In this document: positions 17,477 through 27,047 of the stretch, one piece after another
How positions within the stretch are numbered: position 1 is the stretch's first letter
How the letters are laid out: each line of letters opens with the position of its first letter
NCBI GenBank assembly: GCA_965207985.1
Contig: CBDBND010000034.1
Coordinates: forward strand, 248,001 to 312,000
Direction: 5' to 3'
Source: CBDBND01 sp965207985
Lineage (GTDB): Bacteria > Pseudomonadota > Alphaproteobacteria > Rhodospirillales > Rhodospirillaceae
DNA length: 64,000 nucleotides
Program-made: the position numbers and the translations under genes
Notes under the pieces: model-generated
What the model was told of the DNA's origin: nothing
Seen by the model: the letters and a program-made list of their open reading frames with translations, nothing else
Databases searched by the model: none

Positions 17477-18310
17477 TTGACCCAGTCTCACGACATTCCG
17501 GCCCTGAAGGCGGTTTATGACCGCAACGGAGTGGTCAAGGTTCCGGGCCTAGTCAGCGACGAGTGGGTCCAGCGTCTGAACAACGCTCTGACTGAATACC
17601 TGAAAAAAGATCCAGGCGAAGGCAATACGGTGAACTTCGGCCATGGACCAGGCAGGACCACTGTGCGCTGGATGTGGCGGGAAGTGGATGAGATTTTTCG
17701 ATTCGCCACGGACTCCGGCATCGCACCAACGGTCGCCGGGATCATCGGGGCTACACGGCTCCGCTTTTGGTACGACAATACCTTCATTCAGGACAGCGGC
17801 TTCAAAAATGCGGAGTTATCGGGCTCACCTTTTCATAGTGACTCCTCAGCGTTTCCGTTCACGGGCGAACAAAATCCCTCCGTTTGGGTGGCATTGACCC
17901 CGGTGACGGAAGACATGGCACCGCTGACCTGCCTCAAAGGCAGTCATCGCACCGGCCTGCGGTACCGCCCGTCCGTTTACGTCCGCCAGGACACTCCATT
18001 GCCTGACGGCTTCGTCGAACAGCCGGACTGGGATGCTTTGGTCGCTGCCGGCGAGTGGGAAAAAATATCCTTCACCATGGACCCGGGCGATACCCTCCTC
18101 ATCCATCCCGATACAGTGCATGGCGCACCACCAGCGGAAGATGGTGCACCCAGGCGCATCGGTTTCACCAGCCGCTGGGCGGGTGACGATATTTGCTGGC
18201 ACGTTCACGATTTTGCGCTCAACATTCCCGGTTTGGATTTCAAAGACGTGACCGAAGGAGACCCTGTAGACGGTGAATGTTTTCCTGAGGTCTGGCGAGC
18301 CGGGGCGTAA
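17477..18310 (+). CDS. Phytanoyl-CoA dioxygenase (PhyH) family protein
   Basis: 277 residues; start TTG at 17477, preceded by AAAGGGAG. The iron ligands are in SPFHSDSSAF (H-x-D) and TVHGAPPAE (distal His); the conserved RIGFTSRWAGDD contains the likely 2-oxoglutarate Arg. It is transcribed divergently from the operon containing two paralogues and is convergent with the serine hydrolase at 18332. It is probably an Fe(II)/2-oxoglutarate oxygenase of the same pathway. Confidence 0.86.
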   Translation: MTQSHDIPALKAVYDRNGVVKVPGLVSDEWVQRLNNALTEYLKKDPGEGNTVNFGHGPGRTTVRWMWREVDEIFRFATDSGIAPTVAGIIGATRLRFWYDNTFIQDSGFKNAELSGSPFHSDSSAFPFTGEQNPSVWVALTPVTEDMAPLTCLKGSHRTGLRYRPSVYVRQDTPLPDGFVEQPDWDALVAAGEWEKISFTMDPGDTLLIHPDTVHGAPPAEDGAPRRIGFTSRWAGDDICWHVHDFALNIPGLDFKDVTEGDPVDGECFPEVWRAGA

Positions 18311-18331
18311 ACTTGCCTAGCGGGACAACAC

Positions 18332-19504
18332 CTAAGACCCAGGACTCGTTGCTCTTGCCACCGCGTTGGGCAGCACCGCTTCATCCCAGTCCAGCCGCTG
18401 TGGACCGGTGCGGACGATGACGTAATCATCGCTTGTGCTGATGAAAACCCTTTGGCCACCGATGCCGTCGAAATACACAACATCGTCAGACAGAAACGGC
18501 TCTGCAATCGTGAATCCAATGCCGGTGCGGTCTTCATTGTAATACCGTTTGCGCACATCTTCGTTGGACAACCAAATCTGATAGCCGTAATTGGGCTCGC
18601 GCTCGGACGGCGAAGTCATGGCCGTAATCCAGTTTTCGGAAACGATTTGACGGCCGTTGAAACGCCCACTGTCCTTGATCAACAAGCCAAGCCTGAGCCA
18701 GTCGCGCGGCCGGGCGAGGAAAGAGGCATAGGTGCGGGCCAGTCCATTAGGCCGGTCCAGCCAGACATGGGCATCGTCCGCGCCCAAAGGTTGCCACAGG
18801 CGATCGGAGACAAAGTCCCCGTAACGCCGGCCTGTCGCCCGCTCGAAGATAACGCCCAACAACTGGCTGTTGACGTTGGCGTAGTAAAACCAGCTGCCCG
18901 GCGGTCGCACGGACTCAAGCGCGAGCATCAGTTTCTCCAACCGCATACCCCATATCAGTTGGCGCGAGTCTGAATAGGGGTTTTGGCTGAATGGATAGGG
19001 CACGAAGCCGGAGGCCATGTTCAACAGATTACGGATGGTGATGGCGCCGCGTGGGTCATCGCGCCATTCGGGCAGATAGAGGGAGACCGGGTCATCAACG
19101 GATTTTATGTGTCCCTCTGCAATTGCGAGGCCGAACGCCAAGCCGAGAATACTTTTATGCATGGAGGCCGTTTCCGGCCGGATGTTTCGGTCGAGCCCGT
19201 CCCGGTACCATTCCACCCGCAAGGCACCGCCCTGCCAAATGAGCAGGGAGTCGGAATTCATCTCTTGTGCATAAGCAATCGCTTCGGCAAAGCGTTTGTC
19301 TTCGCCCGTGGCTTCAGGCAGGACTTGTCTTAGATCGCCCTGCACCACCTCCGTAGTCGGATAGTTGTCTAGTGCACCGATAAAATCCGGCTGGGTGCGG
19401 CCAAGATTGCTCAAGACGTTGTACCACATAGCCCAGTCGTAAATGCCGATGGCAGCGACTGAGACAAACAAGACGCCGAGGACGGCAAGACCTTTCTTTA
19501 ACAC
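18332..19504 (-). CDS. Beta-lactamase-fold serine hydrolase (class C-like), membrane anchored
   Basis: 390 residues. One N-terminal hydrophobic segment (LAVLGVLFVSVAAIGIYDWA) acts as signal or anchor. The catalytic S-x-x-K is SMHK near residue 115 and the Y-x-N motif is YAN in FYYANVNSQLLG; INLL/NLLNMASG and LARPRDWLRLG are typical of esterase/penicillin-binding relatives. It is probably a periplasmic esterase or amidase. It is the third gene of a minus-strand set with the propeller protein (11 nt upstream) and a paralogous serine hydrolase. Confidence 0.87.
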   Translation of the reverse strand: MLKKGLAVLGVLFVSVAAIGIYDWAMWYNVLSNLGRTQPDFIGALDNYPTTEVVQGDLRQVLPEATGEDKRFAEAIAYAQEMNSDSLLIWQGGALRVEWYRDGLDRNIRPETASMHKSILGLAFGLAIAEGHIKSVDDPVSLYLPEWRDDPRGAITIRNLLNMASGFVPYPFSQNPYSDSRQLIWGMRLEKLMLALESVRPPGSWFYYANVNSQLLGVIFERATGRRYGDFVSDRLWQPLGADDAHVWLDRPNGLARTYASFLARPRDWLRLGLLIKDSGRFNGRQIVSENWITAMTSPSEREPNYGYQIWLSNEDVRKRYYNEDRTGIGFTIAEPFLSDDVVYFDGIGGQRVFISTSDDYVIVRTGPQRLDWDEAVLPNAVARATSPGS

Positions 19505-19515
19505 CGCAACAAGAC

Positions 19516-20646
19516 CTAAACGGACACGCGCTTGAAGCCGCGCAAGTCACCTTCGGGGCTAATGGCTAGGCCAATGCCTTTGTCCGGCGCGTTGGGATTG
19601 TCCGGTTTGGGAAAACCGAAGTAGTACAGTCTCAATTCATCGCCGTTGACGGTGAGTTGGGGAATGGCCACGCCGCCGTCATCCCACGCTCCAGGCGCGC
19701 CGGTTTCGAATATGGGCTCGTCGTAGAGGCGGCTCCAGGTCATGCCGTCGTCGCTGTCCGCCACGAAGATGGACCGGCCCATGGCCGGTGTACCGTCAAG
19801 CGCCGTGTACAGCATCAGCCAGCGTCTCCCCTCCATGAACGTATTTTCCAACACATGCCGGGTCATGATGCCTTTGGTTTCATAAGGCGTTGGCTCTTCC
19901 GTCCATGAAATGGGACCCTGCACTTCCCAACTAGCGCCATCTTTGGACGTGGCCACTTCGGTGCCGAACTGCATCTCCGAAGCAATCACGGTGGTGTAGA
20001 ACAGGACAAACCGATCACCGTCGTGAATGCCGTTGGGCCAGGTGGTGAAGGTGTACCCGAGAAAATCCAGCGCCGCACCGTTGGGCGCGTTGCCGCGTAT
20101 GCGTTCAAAGGAAATACCGTCGTTGCTGACCGCAAGGCCGGTTCGCATCCGGTAACCTTTGGGGCCGGGACCGTTGGGTGTTTCAATTTGGGCGTGATCA
20201 CCACCCAGATACCAGAGGTACCACCGGTCGTTGACCTGTGTGACATCTAGCACAGCGATATGGGTTGAATCGAAATCGTCGGGATCGGCGCTCGGCTCCA
20301 TGATCGCGCCGCCGGTTCCAGGACCATGGAAACGGTCCCAGCGAATGCCGTTGTCGGACATGGCCAAAGCAATTCGGCCACTGCCGAGCGTGGGCGCCAC
20401 GTCTTTGGCGAACCCTTGATCACGGCAGTAGTACCACATCAGCCATTTGCCGTGGTCGTCGCTCCAGCGCACAACGCCGCCACCAACGGCATAGTCGTCA
20501 CAGCGGCCCGCCGGTCCGGGGCCTAGCACTTTGCCAAGCTCAACGTCATGGCCGGTTGCTGATGCGGCGATAGGGAAAGCGTACAAGGCATTGAGCGCCC
20601 CTAAGGTCAATCCACCTTGATTGAAGTGTCTTCGGGTTAGTGTCAT
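19516..20646 (-). CDS. Tat-exported beta-propeller protein (GH43/sialidase-like)
   Basis: 376 residues from the ATG at 20646, chosen because the protein then begins with a twin-arginine signal (LTRRHFNQGGLTLGAL). Four spaced repeats of the type S-x-D/N-G-x-x-W/F-x-R (SDNGIRWDR, SNDGISFER, SKDGASWEV, SDDGMTWSR) indicate a bladed propeller like glycoside hydrolase families 32/43 or sialidases. Acidic residues in DPDDFDSTH could be catalytic. The activity is not established. It lies between two serine hydrolases on one strand (gaps 31 and 11 nt). Confidence 0.78.
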   Translation of the reverse strand: MTLTRRHFNQGGLTLGALNALYAFPIAASATGHDVELGKVLGPGPAGRCDDYAVGGGVVRWSDDHGKWLMWYYCRDQGFAKDVAPTLGSGRIALAMSDNGIRWDRFHGPGTGGAIMEPSADPDDFDSTHIAVLDVTQVNDRWYLWYLGGDHAQIETPNGPGPKGYRMRTGLAVSNDGISFERIRGNAPNGAALDFLGYTFTTWPNGIHDGDRFVLFYTTVIASEMQFGTEVATSKDGASWEVQGPISWTEEPTPYETKGIMTRHVLENTFMEGRRWLMLYTALDGTPAMGRSIFVADSDDGMTWSRLYDEPIFETGAPGAWDDGGVAIPQLTVNGDELRLYYFGFPKPDNPNAPDKGIGLAISPEGDLRGFKRVSV

Positions 20647-20677
20647 CCGGCTTTTTCCTGTCGGCACTCTGTCTGCC

Positions 20678-21904
20678 CTATTGCGCGCGTGCCATGAGAT
20701 CGTCGAGCACCAGATTTGGCACCTTGGACGCCTCCCATTCAGGCGGATCGTCACCCCAGCGAAAGATGACCAGATTCTGGGACGGAATCATCCACAAGGT
20801 AATCGTCGCACCTCCAAGAAAATAGAAAACATCGTCGACCCGATAAGGCTCGTTATTAAAAGGAGCAATGGCGGGTTTGTCTTCGTCCGGACCCCAGCCA
20901 AAAAACGTGTGCAATCCGAACTTGGGATTGGCGGGTGATGGTTTCAGCATTTCCTCAATCCATGAGGATGGGATTATCTGCTGATCCTGCCACCGGCCAT
21001 TATTGATCATCATTTGGCCGATCTTGACCAGATCGATGGCCCGGGCGCGCATGCAGCAAAAAGTGCGGGCGTTGCCGTACTTGCCGTCCACGTTAACGGT
21101 GGCCGTGTCCAGCCCCATGGGCCGCCAGAGTTTTTCCGACAAGTAAACGGCAAACCGTTTGCCCGTAGCCCGTTCGATGATCATGCCGAGCAGTTGGGTG
21201 TCCACTTGATTGAGGGACCAGGTTGTATCGGGCGGTCCATAGATATCGTAGGCCAACGCAGAGGCGAAAACGTCGCTGCTTTCGGCCAGGCGAACGGTTT
21301 TGTTGTCCGGCTCAATGATCATTGGCACCGTCTCAAGCCCGGACGCCATGTGCAAAACTTGGCGGACGGTGATGTCGCCGCGGGGATCGTCCGCCCATTC
21401 GGTCAAATACCGTCCGATAGGGTCATCAACACTGCCGATGTGCCCTTCTTCGATGGCGATACCGATGAGCAAAGAGTTGAGGGATTTGGTGATGGAGCGG
21501 ACAGCGACCAGACTGCCGGCGTGAAACCCTTCGCCAAAGACCTGATGATCAACTTGTCCCTCGTGGGCGACATATAAAACCCCGGTCCGGCGAGGCAGGA
21601 CATAGTCGTTGATGGCGTCCACAGTCGCCTGACTCAGGTGGCGTTCGCCGGCGGGTCTGATTGGAAACGGTGCCCCGGGCTCGCCTAAAACCATTTCGCT
21701 GGGCCGGTACCATTCCTGCGGCATGGGAAATTCACCGGGATTATCCAGCCGGTAAAAGAACCGTTCCCAATAGAAGTAATCCTGCTCTTGCACTTCGGCG
21801 ACCCAAGCGCGCCGCTCGTCAATCAAACTTTGCGCACTGGTGGTCCCTCCCGGCACCAGCAATAAAGTGGACCAGGCAACCAAAAAGGTGAGGATATTAG
21901 GCAT
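20678..21904 (-). CDS. Beta-lactamase-fold serine hydrolase, exported, altered Tyr motif
   Basis: 408 residues with a signal peptide (ILTFLVAWSTLLLVPGGTTSAQS). S-x-x-K is SITK in RSITKSLNSLLIG. The segment that in the paralogue reads FYYANVNSQLLG here reads TWSLNQVDTQLLG, so the catalytic Tyr of Y-x-N is replaced by Leu. It is the first gene of the three-gene minus-strand set and is divergent from the TonB receptor, sharing an intergenic region with a perfect palindrome. Catalytic competence is uncertain. Confidence 0.85.
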   Translation of the reverse strand: MPNILTFLVAWSTLLLVPGGTTSAQSLIDERRAWVAEVQEQDYFYWERFFYRLDNPGEFPMPQEWYRPSEMVLGEPGAPFPIRPAGERHLSQATVDAINDYVLPRRTGVLYVAHEGQVDHQVFGEGFHAGSLVAVRSITKSLNSLLIGIAIEEGHIGSVDDPIGRYLTEWADDPRGDITVRQVLHMASGLETVPMIIEPDNKTVRLAESSDVFASALAYDIYGPPDTTWSLNQVDTQLLGMIIERATGKRFAVYLSEKLWRPMGLDTATVNVDGKYGNARTFCCMRARAIDLVKIGQMMINNGRWQDQQIIPSSWIEEMLKPSPANPKFGLHTFFGWGPDEDKPAIAPFNNEPYRVDDVFYFLGGATITLWMIPSQNLVIFRWGDDPPEWEASKVPNLVLDDLMARAQ

Positions 21905-22019
21905 TTACGACCTCTTGATTCCGTATTCATGCTAGGGCCTAAGAGCCGAACCTACAGGTATTCTTAGCTCAGAAACCTGGAGTCAACGGTTTCGCGAACG
22001 GTATGCATCGATGGTAATA

Positions 22020-22042
22020 ATTCATAACAGTTTGTTATGAAT
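22020..22042. promoter_or_regulatory. Perfect 10-bp palindrome, candidate operator
   Basis: ATTCATAACA (22020-22029) and TGTTATGAAT (22033-22042) are exact reverse complements around GTT. The site lies in the 307-nt region between the divergent serine hydrolase and TonB receptor genes and could control both. The regulator is not identified. Confidence 0.65.
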
Positions 22043-22971
22043 ATATGCGAAAATTTGCTTGTGGCTGATAGGTCACAATTCCCTACAAAGCAGCGTGTCG
22101 TGGTCCCTGCCCTTCGCCTACGGAATGAAAGGCGGTCATAATGGGTATGGAAAAAAGTAAGGGGTGAATGTGCGTCGAGGATCTAGGCGCACGACGTTGG
22201 GAGGAAATCTAATGAAATTTGAGTCACACCGTATCCGGTCGGCGGCGACATTTGCCTCTGTATTCGCGCTCTCAGTTGCATTGCTGGGGCCTGAGGCACT
22301 GGCACAGCAAGTTGCCATTGAAGAAATTACCGTGACCGCCCGTAAGCGGACGGAATCCTTGCTGGAAGTGCCGCTGGCCATTACCGCGTTTACCGAAGCC
22401 GAACTGGAAAGGTCGGCTATCAACGCGCTGGAGGACCTGGCCCAGTGGACTCCCTCCCTGCAATTCCAGGACGTCAACGGTGCGTTTCAAAATCCGGCTA
22501 TCCGGGGGCTGACACAGACCGACCAAACCTCACCGCAAGGTAATGTCGGTGTGTTTATTGACGGTGTGTACTTGAACAACCGTTCAGGATTGGAATTCGG
22601 GCTTCTGGATATGGAGCGCATCGAAGTGGTCAAAGGTCCACAAAGCGCGCTCTACGGCCGGAACACATTTGGTGGTGCTATCAACTATGTCACCAAACAA
22701 CCGGAACTCGGCGAATTCGGCGGCCGCATCGAAGGGACCGCCGGCACCCGGGACCGTTATAACCTGGCTGGCAACTTCAATATCCCTCTCGGTGATGTTG
22801 TCGCGGTTCAGTTGTTCGGTGGGTTCAGTGAATTCGACGGCACCATTCCCAACATCAACACCGGTAAACGTCTCGGTGGTTGGAAAACAAAAGACATCTT
22901 CGGCGCGAAAATCTACGCCGAGCCCACGGAAGATACGCAGATCACTCTGTTTGCCGCCCGCAACAAGGTTA

Positions 22972-23817
22972 GGGTCTGTTGACATTTAGTGGATTCCCAA
23001 TGTCGCGGAAAAGTGATTCAAGCCTCCTTTTGCAAGGAGTGTTTGATGAAGTCAGAGCGTTTTGTGATCACGGACAATGTTTGGGAGAAAATTTGGCGTC
23101 ATCTACCGGGCAAGGCGACGGACCGTGGCGTGACGGCGGCGGACAACCGCCTGTTTTTGGAGGCGGTTTTGTGGCGGGTGCGCGCAGGGTCGCCGTGGCG
23201 CGCTCTGCCCCCGGCGTTCGGCAATTGGAACAGCGTCTTCCAGCGCTTTCGCCGATGGGCGAAGAAGGGTGTCTTCGAGCGGCTGTTCGAGGAGTTGTCG
23301 GCGGAACCGGATTTCGAATATGCCCTCATCGACGCCACCATCGTCAGCGTTCACCAGAAGGCGAGCGGCGCAAAAGGGGGACTCAAAATCAGGCCATCGG
23401 CCGATCACGGGGCGGATTGACCACCAAGATCATCGCCCTGGTCGACGCACTGGGGTGTCTGGTCCGCTTCGTGCTGCTCCCTGGCCAGCGCCACGACATG
23501 ATGGGCGTCCAGCCGTTGATCGACGACGTTCACTTCGATGCCCTCATCGCCGACAAGGCATTCGATGCCGGCTGGCTGCGAGAGCAACTGGACCAACGTG
23601 GCGCAAGCGCCGTCATTCCCTCGCTCGCCAACAGGAAGCGGCCGGCGGCCTACGACAAGCACATGTACCGCTGGCGACATCTGATCGAAAACTACTTCGC
23701 CAAGATCAAGGAATTCCGTGGCATCGCAACACGCTACGACAAGACCGACATCAGCTGCGCCGCAAACTGCAACCTCGTCGAAACCATCATCGCCATGCGT
23801 TAAATGTCAACAGACCC
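22972..23817 (+). mobile_element. IS5-family (IS427-type) insertion sequence, 846 bp
   Basis: Both ends carry the inverted repeat GGGTCTGTTGACATTTA (17 bp, perfect). The element is flanked by a TA duplication (22970-22971 and 23818-23819). It carries a two-frame transposase. Size, TA target and frameshifted orfA/orfB all fit the IS427 group of IS5. Confidence 0.93.
23046..23803 (+). CDS. IS427-type transposase made by -1 frameshift (orfA/orfB)
   Basis: orfA runs 23046-23420 from ATG with AAGGAGTG upstream (MKSERFVITDNVWEKIW). It reaches the tract AAAAGGGGG near 23370, where a -1 shift joins it to the frame ending at 23803 (SRGGLTTKIIALVDALG). DDE residues are Asp in ALIDATIVS (orfA), Asp in ALIADKAFDAG and Glu in HLIENYFAKIKEF (orfB). 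The frameshifted product is about 250 residues, full length for the group, so the copy is probably active. Confidence 0.9.
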
Positions 23818-25359
23818 TAATCATGAGACGCCTGCCCTGGCCTTATCCGACGCGGCAGACAACAATTGTGGTTCGCCGACGGTCAATCCTTTCGGCGTGC
23901 CCCGCTTGACCCTGTTTTGCGGTGACCATGAGCGGGCCAAGGAAGTCAATTTGTCTGAGGGGGCGCAAGGCCTCATTGGTCAAACCGACCTTTATTACGC
24001 GAAGATCGAGCACGACTTCGACTTTGCCACCATGACAGGGCTGTTCAGTCACACCGACTCGGAGTTCACCTTGAAAGTGGATACGGCGTCCAATCCGAAC
24101 GCCATCAACATTCCATTCTTTATTCCCGGCTTATCCGTCCAGGCTCTCATCGATGCCTCCACGCCGAAAGGGGATGCGGAAAGCTACGAACTCCGTTTTA
24201 CAAGTCCGGATGACGGCAACCCGTGGGGTTGGACTTTCGGCGGGTTTCACTACAACAGCTTTGATATTGATACCTTAGGCGTGTTCTTCCTGCCTTTAGG
24301 CGATCCAACCGGCGATCCGGTCCCCTTCTTTGAACGCCAGCGGGTGGTGAGAACAAAAGCATCGGCCGTTTTTGGGTCCTTGTCTTACGACTTTACAGAT
24401 CAGCTGACGGCGTCAGCGGAACTGCGCTTCACCGACGAAAAACTGACCCTGGTCAATTCCACAACCGGTGAGGAACAGAATTTCGACTTCCTCGCCCCGC
24501 GCTTCACCATCGACTACCAAATGAATGACGATCAGCTGTTCTATACCAATGCGGGACGCGGGCTAAAAACCGGCGGCTTCAACACCAATGTTGCAGAAGG
24601 ACTGCCGGAGCGAACTTTTGGTACGGAGAGCAACTGGACATTCGAACTCGGCAGCAAATCCACGTTGTTTGATGGCAGGGCGGTTGCCACCGTGTCCGCT
24701 TGGTATGTGGACTGGAAAGACCTGCAAGTGCAAACGGCCGTCGCCAATTCACCGGTCTCCGCCGTGCAGAACTTCGGCGAAGCCCGTTCCATCGGTATTG
24801 AACTGGATACGACGTTCAATGTAACGAAAGACTTCTCAGTCCGCACAGCCATTGCGGTGATGGACCCACAGTACAAAGATGGATTTATTGAAGGCGAGGC
24901 AACTGCTGCCTGCGGTGAGTTCGTCAACACCATCATCACGGACCCTGGATGTTCGGCCGAAGTTGGCGGCAACACCATCAGCCGCACGTCTGACTTGCAG
25001 TTCTCCATTTCCGGCACCTACACCATTCCGGAAATCTTTCAGGACTTTGACATGTACATTCGCGGCGACTTCTCTCACGAAGCTGCCAAGTTCAACACCG
25101 GTCTGAACTTCGCCAGCCAGGGCGACATCAACCTCGCCAATGCCCGCATTGGCGTGGTCAGCGATGACGTGGAAGTCGCTGTCTGGGTGGACAATCTCTT
25201 TGACCGCGACTGGAACCGACGCGTTACGTCCGTACCTTTCACCGCTGAAGGTGCACCTGCCAGCGGTGTTGTCCAGTACCGTGTCTATCCGGGTGATACG
25301 CGCACCTTCGGTGTCGATGTTCGGTTCAATTTCTAACGGTTAACCACAACACACTTTTT

Positions 25360-25392
25360 GGGGCGGGAGTTCGTTCTCCTGCCCCTTTTTTT
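25360..25392 (+). terminator. Rho-independent terminator after the TonB receptor
   Basis: GGGGCGGGAG (25360-25369) pairs with CTCCTGCCCC (25376-25385) across a 6-nt loop TTCGTT, with one G-T pair, followed by a run of seven T. Confidence 0.93.
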
Positions 25393-25415
25393 GTTGCCTT
25401 GTATTGAGGAGTTCA

Positions 25416-26513
25416 TTGCAGAGGCCTAGTGTTTCTGTTCGACTCTTAAACGGAAGGCTGCACGCTTTGGGATATATCGACTGCGACACCCATGTGATCG
25501 AAAGCTTGCGGGCGTGGTCTTACCTCGAACCCGAAGAAAAACACTTTCACCCAACGCAAAAGAAAACAGACGGCACGCAATCTCAGTGGCGGGGACTCAG
25601 TCATTTTTGGGAAATGCCGTCCGGTCAGCTCATTATCTGTGGGATTAATGTTGAAAGCCCTCCAAGACACCCATCTCCTGCCGTGCGGTTGCTCGATGAC
25701 GTGGCAGGCCGGGTAAAGTGGATGGATGACCTAGGTGTGGATGTCCAGGTGGTCATTCCCAGCTTTTTCCTCGCGGCCCAATTTTCAGATGCAGCACATC
25801 AAAGAGCGCTGACCCGAAGTTACAACCGATGGCTAGCAGAGTGCTCGGAAGAGTCGGGCGAGCGCCTTCGCTGGTCTCTCGTCCCGCCGCTGTTGGACAT
25901 GGAAGCCGCCAAAGAAGAAATTTCCTTTGGGGCGGCACATGGCGCCGTATCCGTCATGATGCGCGCGCTGGAGTGCAAGAAGCTGCTCACCGACGAGTAT
26001 TTCTATCCTGTCTACGAAGAGGCGCAGAAGCACGGCTTGGCCATCGGTATTCACATCGGTAACGCCAACAGTCCGGTCTACGAGAACGCCGAAGCCATTA
26101 TGCATTCCGTCGTGCCGATGGCAGCCGCCTTCGTCAACATATATACCTCGGACTTTGCAGAACGGTTTCCGGACCTCCGTTTCGGTTTTCTCGAGGCTGG
26201 CTCCGAATGGCTACCGTTTGCTTTCCGTGAAATCTCTAGAGGCGCAGAAACGGCTTGGCGCCAGGATGTGGAACTGGGCGACGTCCCACTTGCAGGACGC
26301 AATTTGTATGTGGGCTGTACCTTCGACGAAGATCTGTCTTACGTCCTCAAGTTCGCCGGGGAAGACAACCTAGTTCTGGGCACTGACTTCAGCCATGCGG
26401 ATATCGGCACCGATGTGCGGGCTCACCAACTTCTGTGTGAACGTACGGATGTTGACACCGGCGTGCTCAATAAAATTGCCGACCAAAACGGCCGGAGGCT
26501 CTATGGACTGTAA
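25416..26513 (+). CDS. Amidohydrolase_2 (ACMSD-like) metal-dependent hydrolase/decarboxylase
   Basis: About 365 residues. Metal ligands are visible in IDCDTHVIE near the N-terminus, GIHIGNAN near residue 210 and LGTDFSHAD near residue 325; the arrangement is that of the amidohydrolase_2/ACMSD family. No ATG is near; TTG at 25416 lies 4 nt after GAGGAG, and another TTG at 25404 is possible. The family includes decarboxylases of aromatic acids and C-C hydrolases. It follows the terminator of the TonB receptor and overlaps the convergent gene by 13 nt. Confidence 0.83.
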   Translation: MQRPSVSVRLLNGRLHALGYIDCDTHVIESLRAWSYLEPEEKHFHPTQKKTDGTQSQWRGLSHFWEMPSGQLIICGINVESPPRHPSPAVRLLDDVAGRVKWMDDLGVDVQVVIPSFFLAAQFSDAAHQRALTRSYNRWLAECSEESGERLRWSLVPPLLDMEAAKEEISFGAAHGAVSVMMRALECKKLLTDEYFYPVYEEAQKHGLAIGIHIGNANSPVYENAEAIMHSVVPMAAAFVNIYTSDFAERFPDLRFGFLEAGSEWLPFAFREISRGAETAWRQDVELGDVPLAGRNLYVGCTFDEDLSYVLKFAGEDNLVLGTDFSHADIGTDVRAHQLLCERTDVDTGVLNKIADQNGRRLYGL

Positions 26514-26980
26514 TCCTCCACAAGACGCGGCATGCTGGCCACCAGCGTCCAACCGTCTCCGTCCCGCGCCCACACATGCATGACTTCATACCACTCGTCG
26601 ACCGCCTCGCCATCCGGGCGCACGGTTCTGTTGTTCAGGTAATAGATCACTGCGGTATCGTCATGCAGGGTGAACGTTTTGAAGTTCATGTCGATCTTTT
26701 CGCTCGCATTGCCCTCAAGGCGTCCCCCCGTCCTTAGAAGACCGTCCTTACCCGGAGCCCAGCCGCCGGTGGGAAACGGCGCGATATAATTGTTCGATGC
26801 ACCGTCGATATAGGGTTGGAAGTTGCCCTCGCCCCGGCTGGCATAGATGGATTGTTCGAGAGCCCAGATTTCATCACGCGCTTGATCGATGTCGGTTTGC
26901 GATTGCATTTGCGCATATCCCTGCTGGTTGGTCACCACCAGACTCAACACTGCAATAAGGATCGTTCTTACGTAAGCCAT
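26501..26980 (-). CDS. Exported SnoaL/NTF2-like (DUF4440-type) protein
   Basis: 159 residues. A signal peptide (TILIAVLSLVVTNQQGYAQ) is followed by a cone-fold pattern: helix IWALEQSIYASRGEGNF, YIDGASNNYIAPFP, FTLHDDTAVIYYLNN, and a C-terminal WYEVMHVWARDGDGWTLVASM. Such proteins are small isomerases, hydratases or binding proteins; no catalytic role can be assigned. Its stop region overlaps the end of the convergent amidohydrolase by 13 nt. Confidence 0.75.
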   Translation of the reverse strand: MAYVRTILIAVLSLVVTNQQGYAQMQSQTDIDQARDEIWALEQSIYASRGEGNFQPYIDGASNNYIAPFPTGGWAPGKDGLLRTGGRLEGNASEKIDMNFKTFTLHDDTAVIYYLNNRTVRPDGEAVDEWYEVMHVWARDGDGWTLVASMPRLVEDYSP

Positions 26981-27047
26981 TTTTTCACTCTGCTGATTGA
27001 ACTCATTAATGACACCTTACATTGATTGCTTGGCCAACTCCCAATGG

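Larger units (their letters stand above)
22212..25336 (+). pseudogene. TonB-dependent outer-membrane receptor, split by an IS
   Basis: The start at 22212 follows GGGAGGAAA, with a signal peptide (SVALLGPEALAQ). A TonB-box-like EEITVTARKR is followed by the plug domain (VFIDGVY, RIEVVKGPQSALYGRN) up to about 22969. The beta-barrel continues at 23820-25336 and ends in the typical terminal aromatic (GVDVRFNF). Removing 22972-23817 plus one TA target copy leaves 2277 nt, exactly 758 codons plus stop, and rejoins AARNKV to NHETPA. The receptor would import a large or scarce substrate for the surrounding catabolic genes; it is inactive as it stands. A perfect terminator follows it. Confidence 0.93.

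Noticed and set aside
22979..23803. Single 274-codon transposase frame in the IS of the TonB receptor
   Set aside because: Its first half is out of frame with the conserved orfA; the real product needs a -1 shift from the frame starting at 23046.
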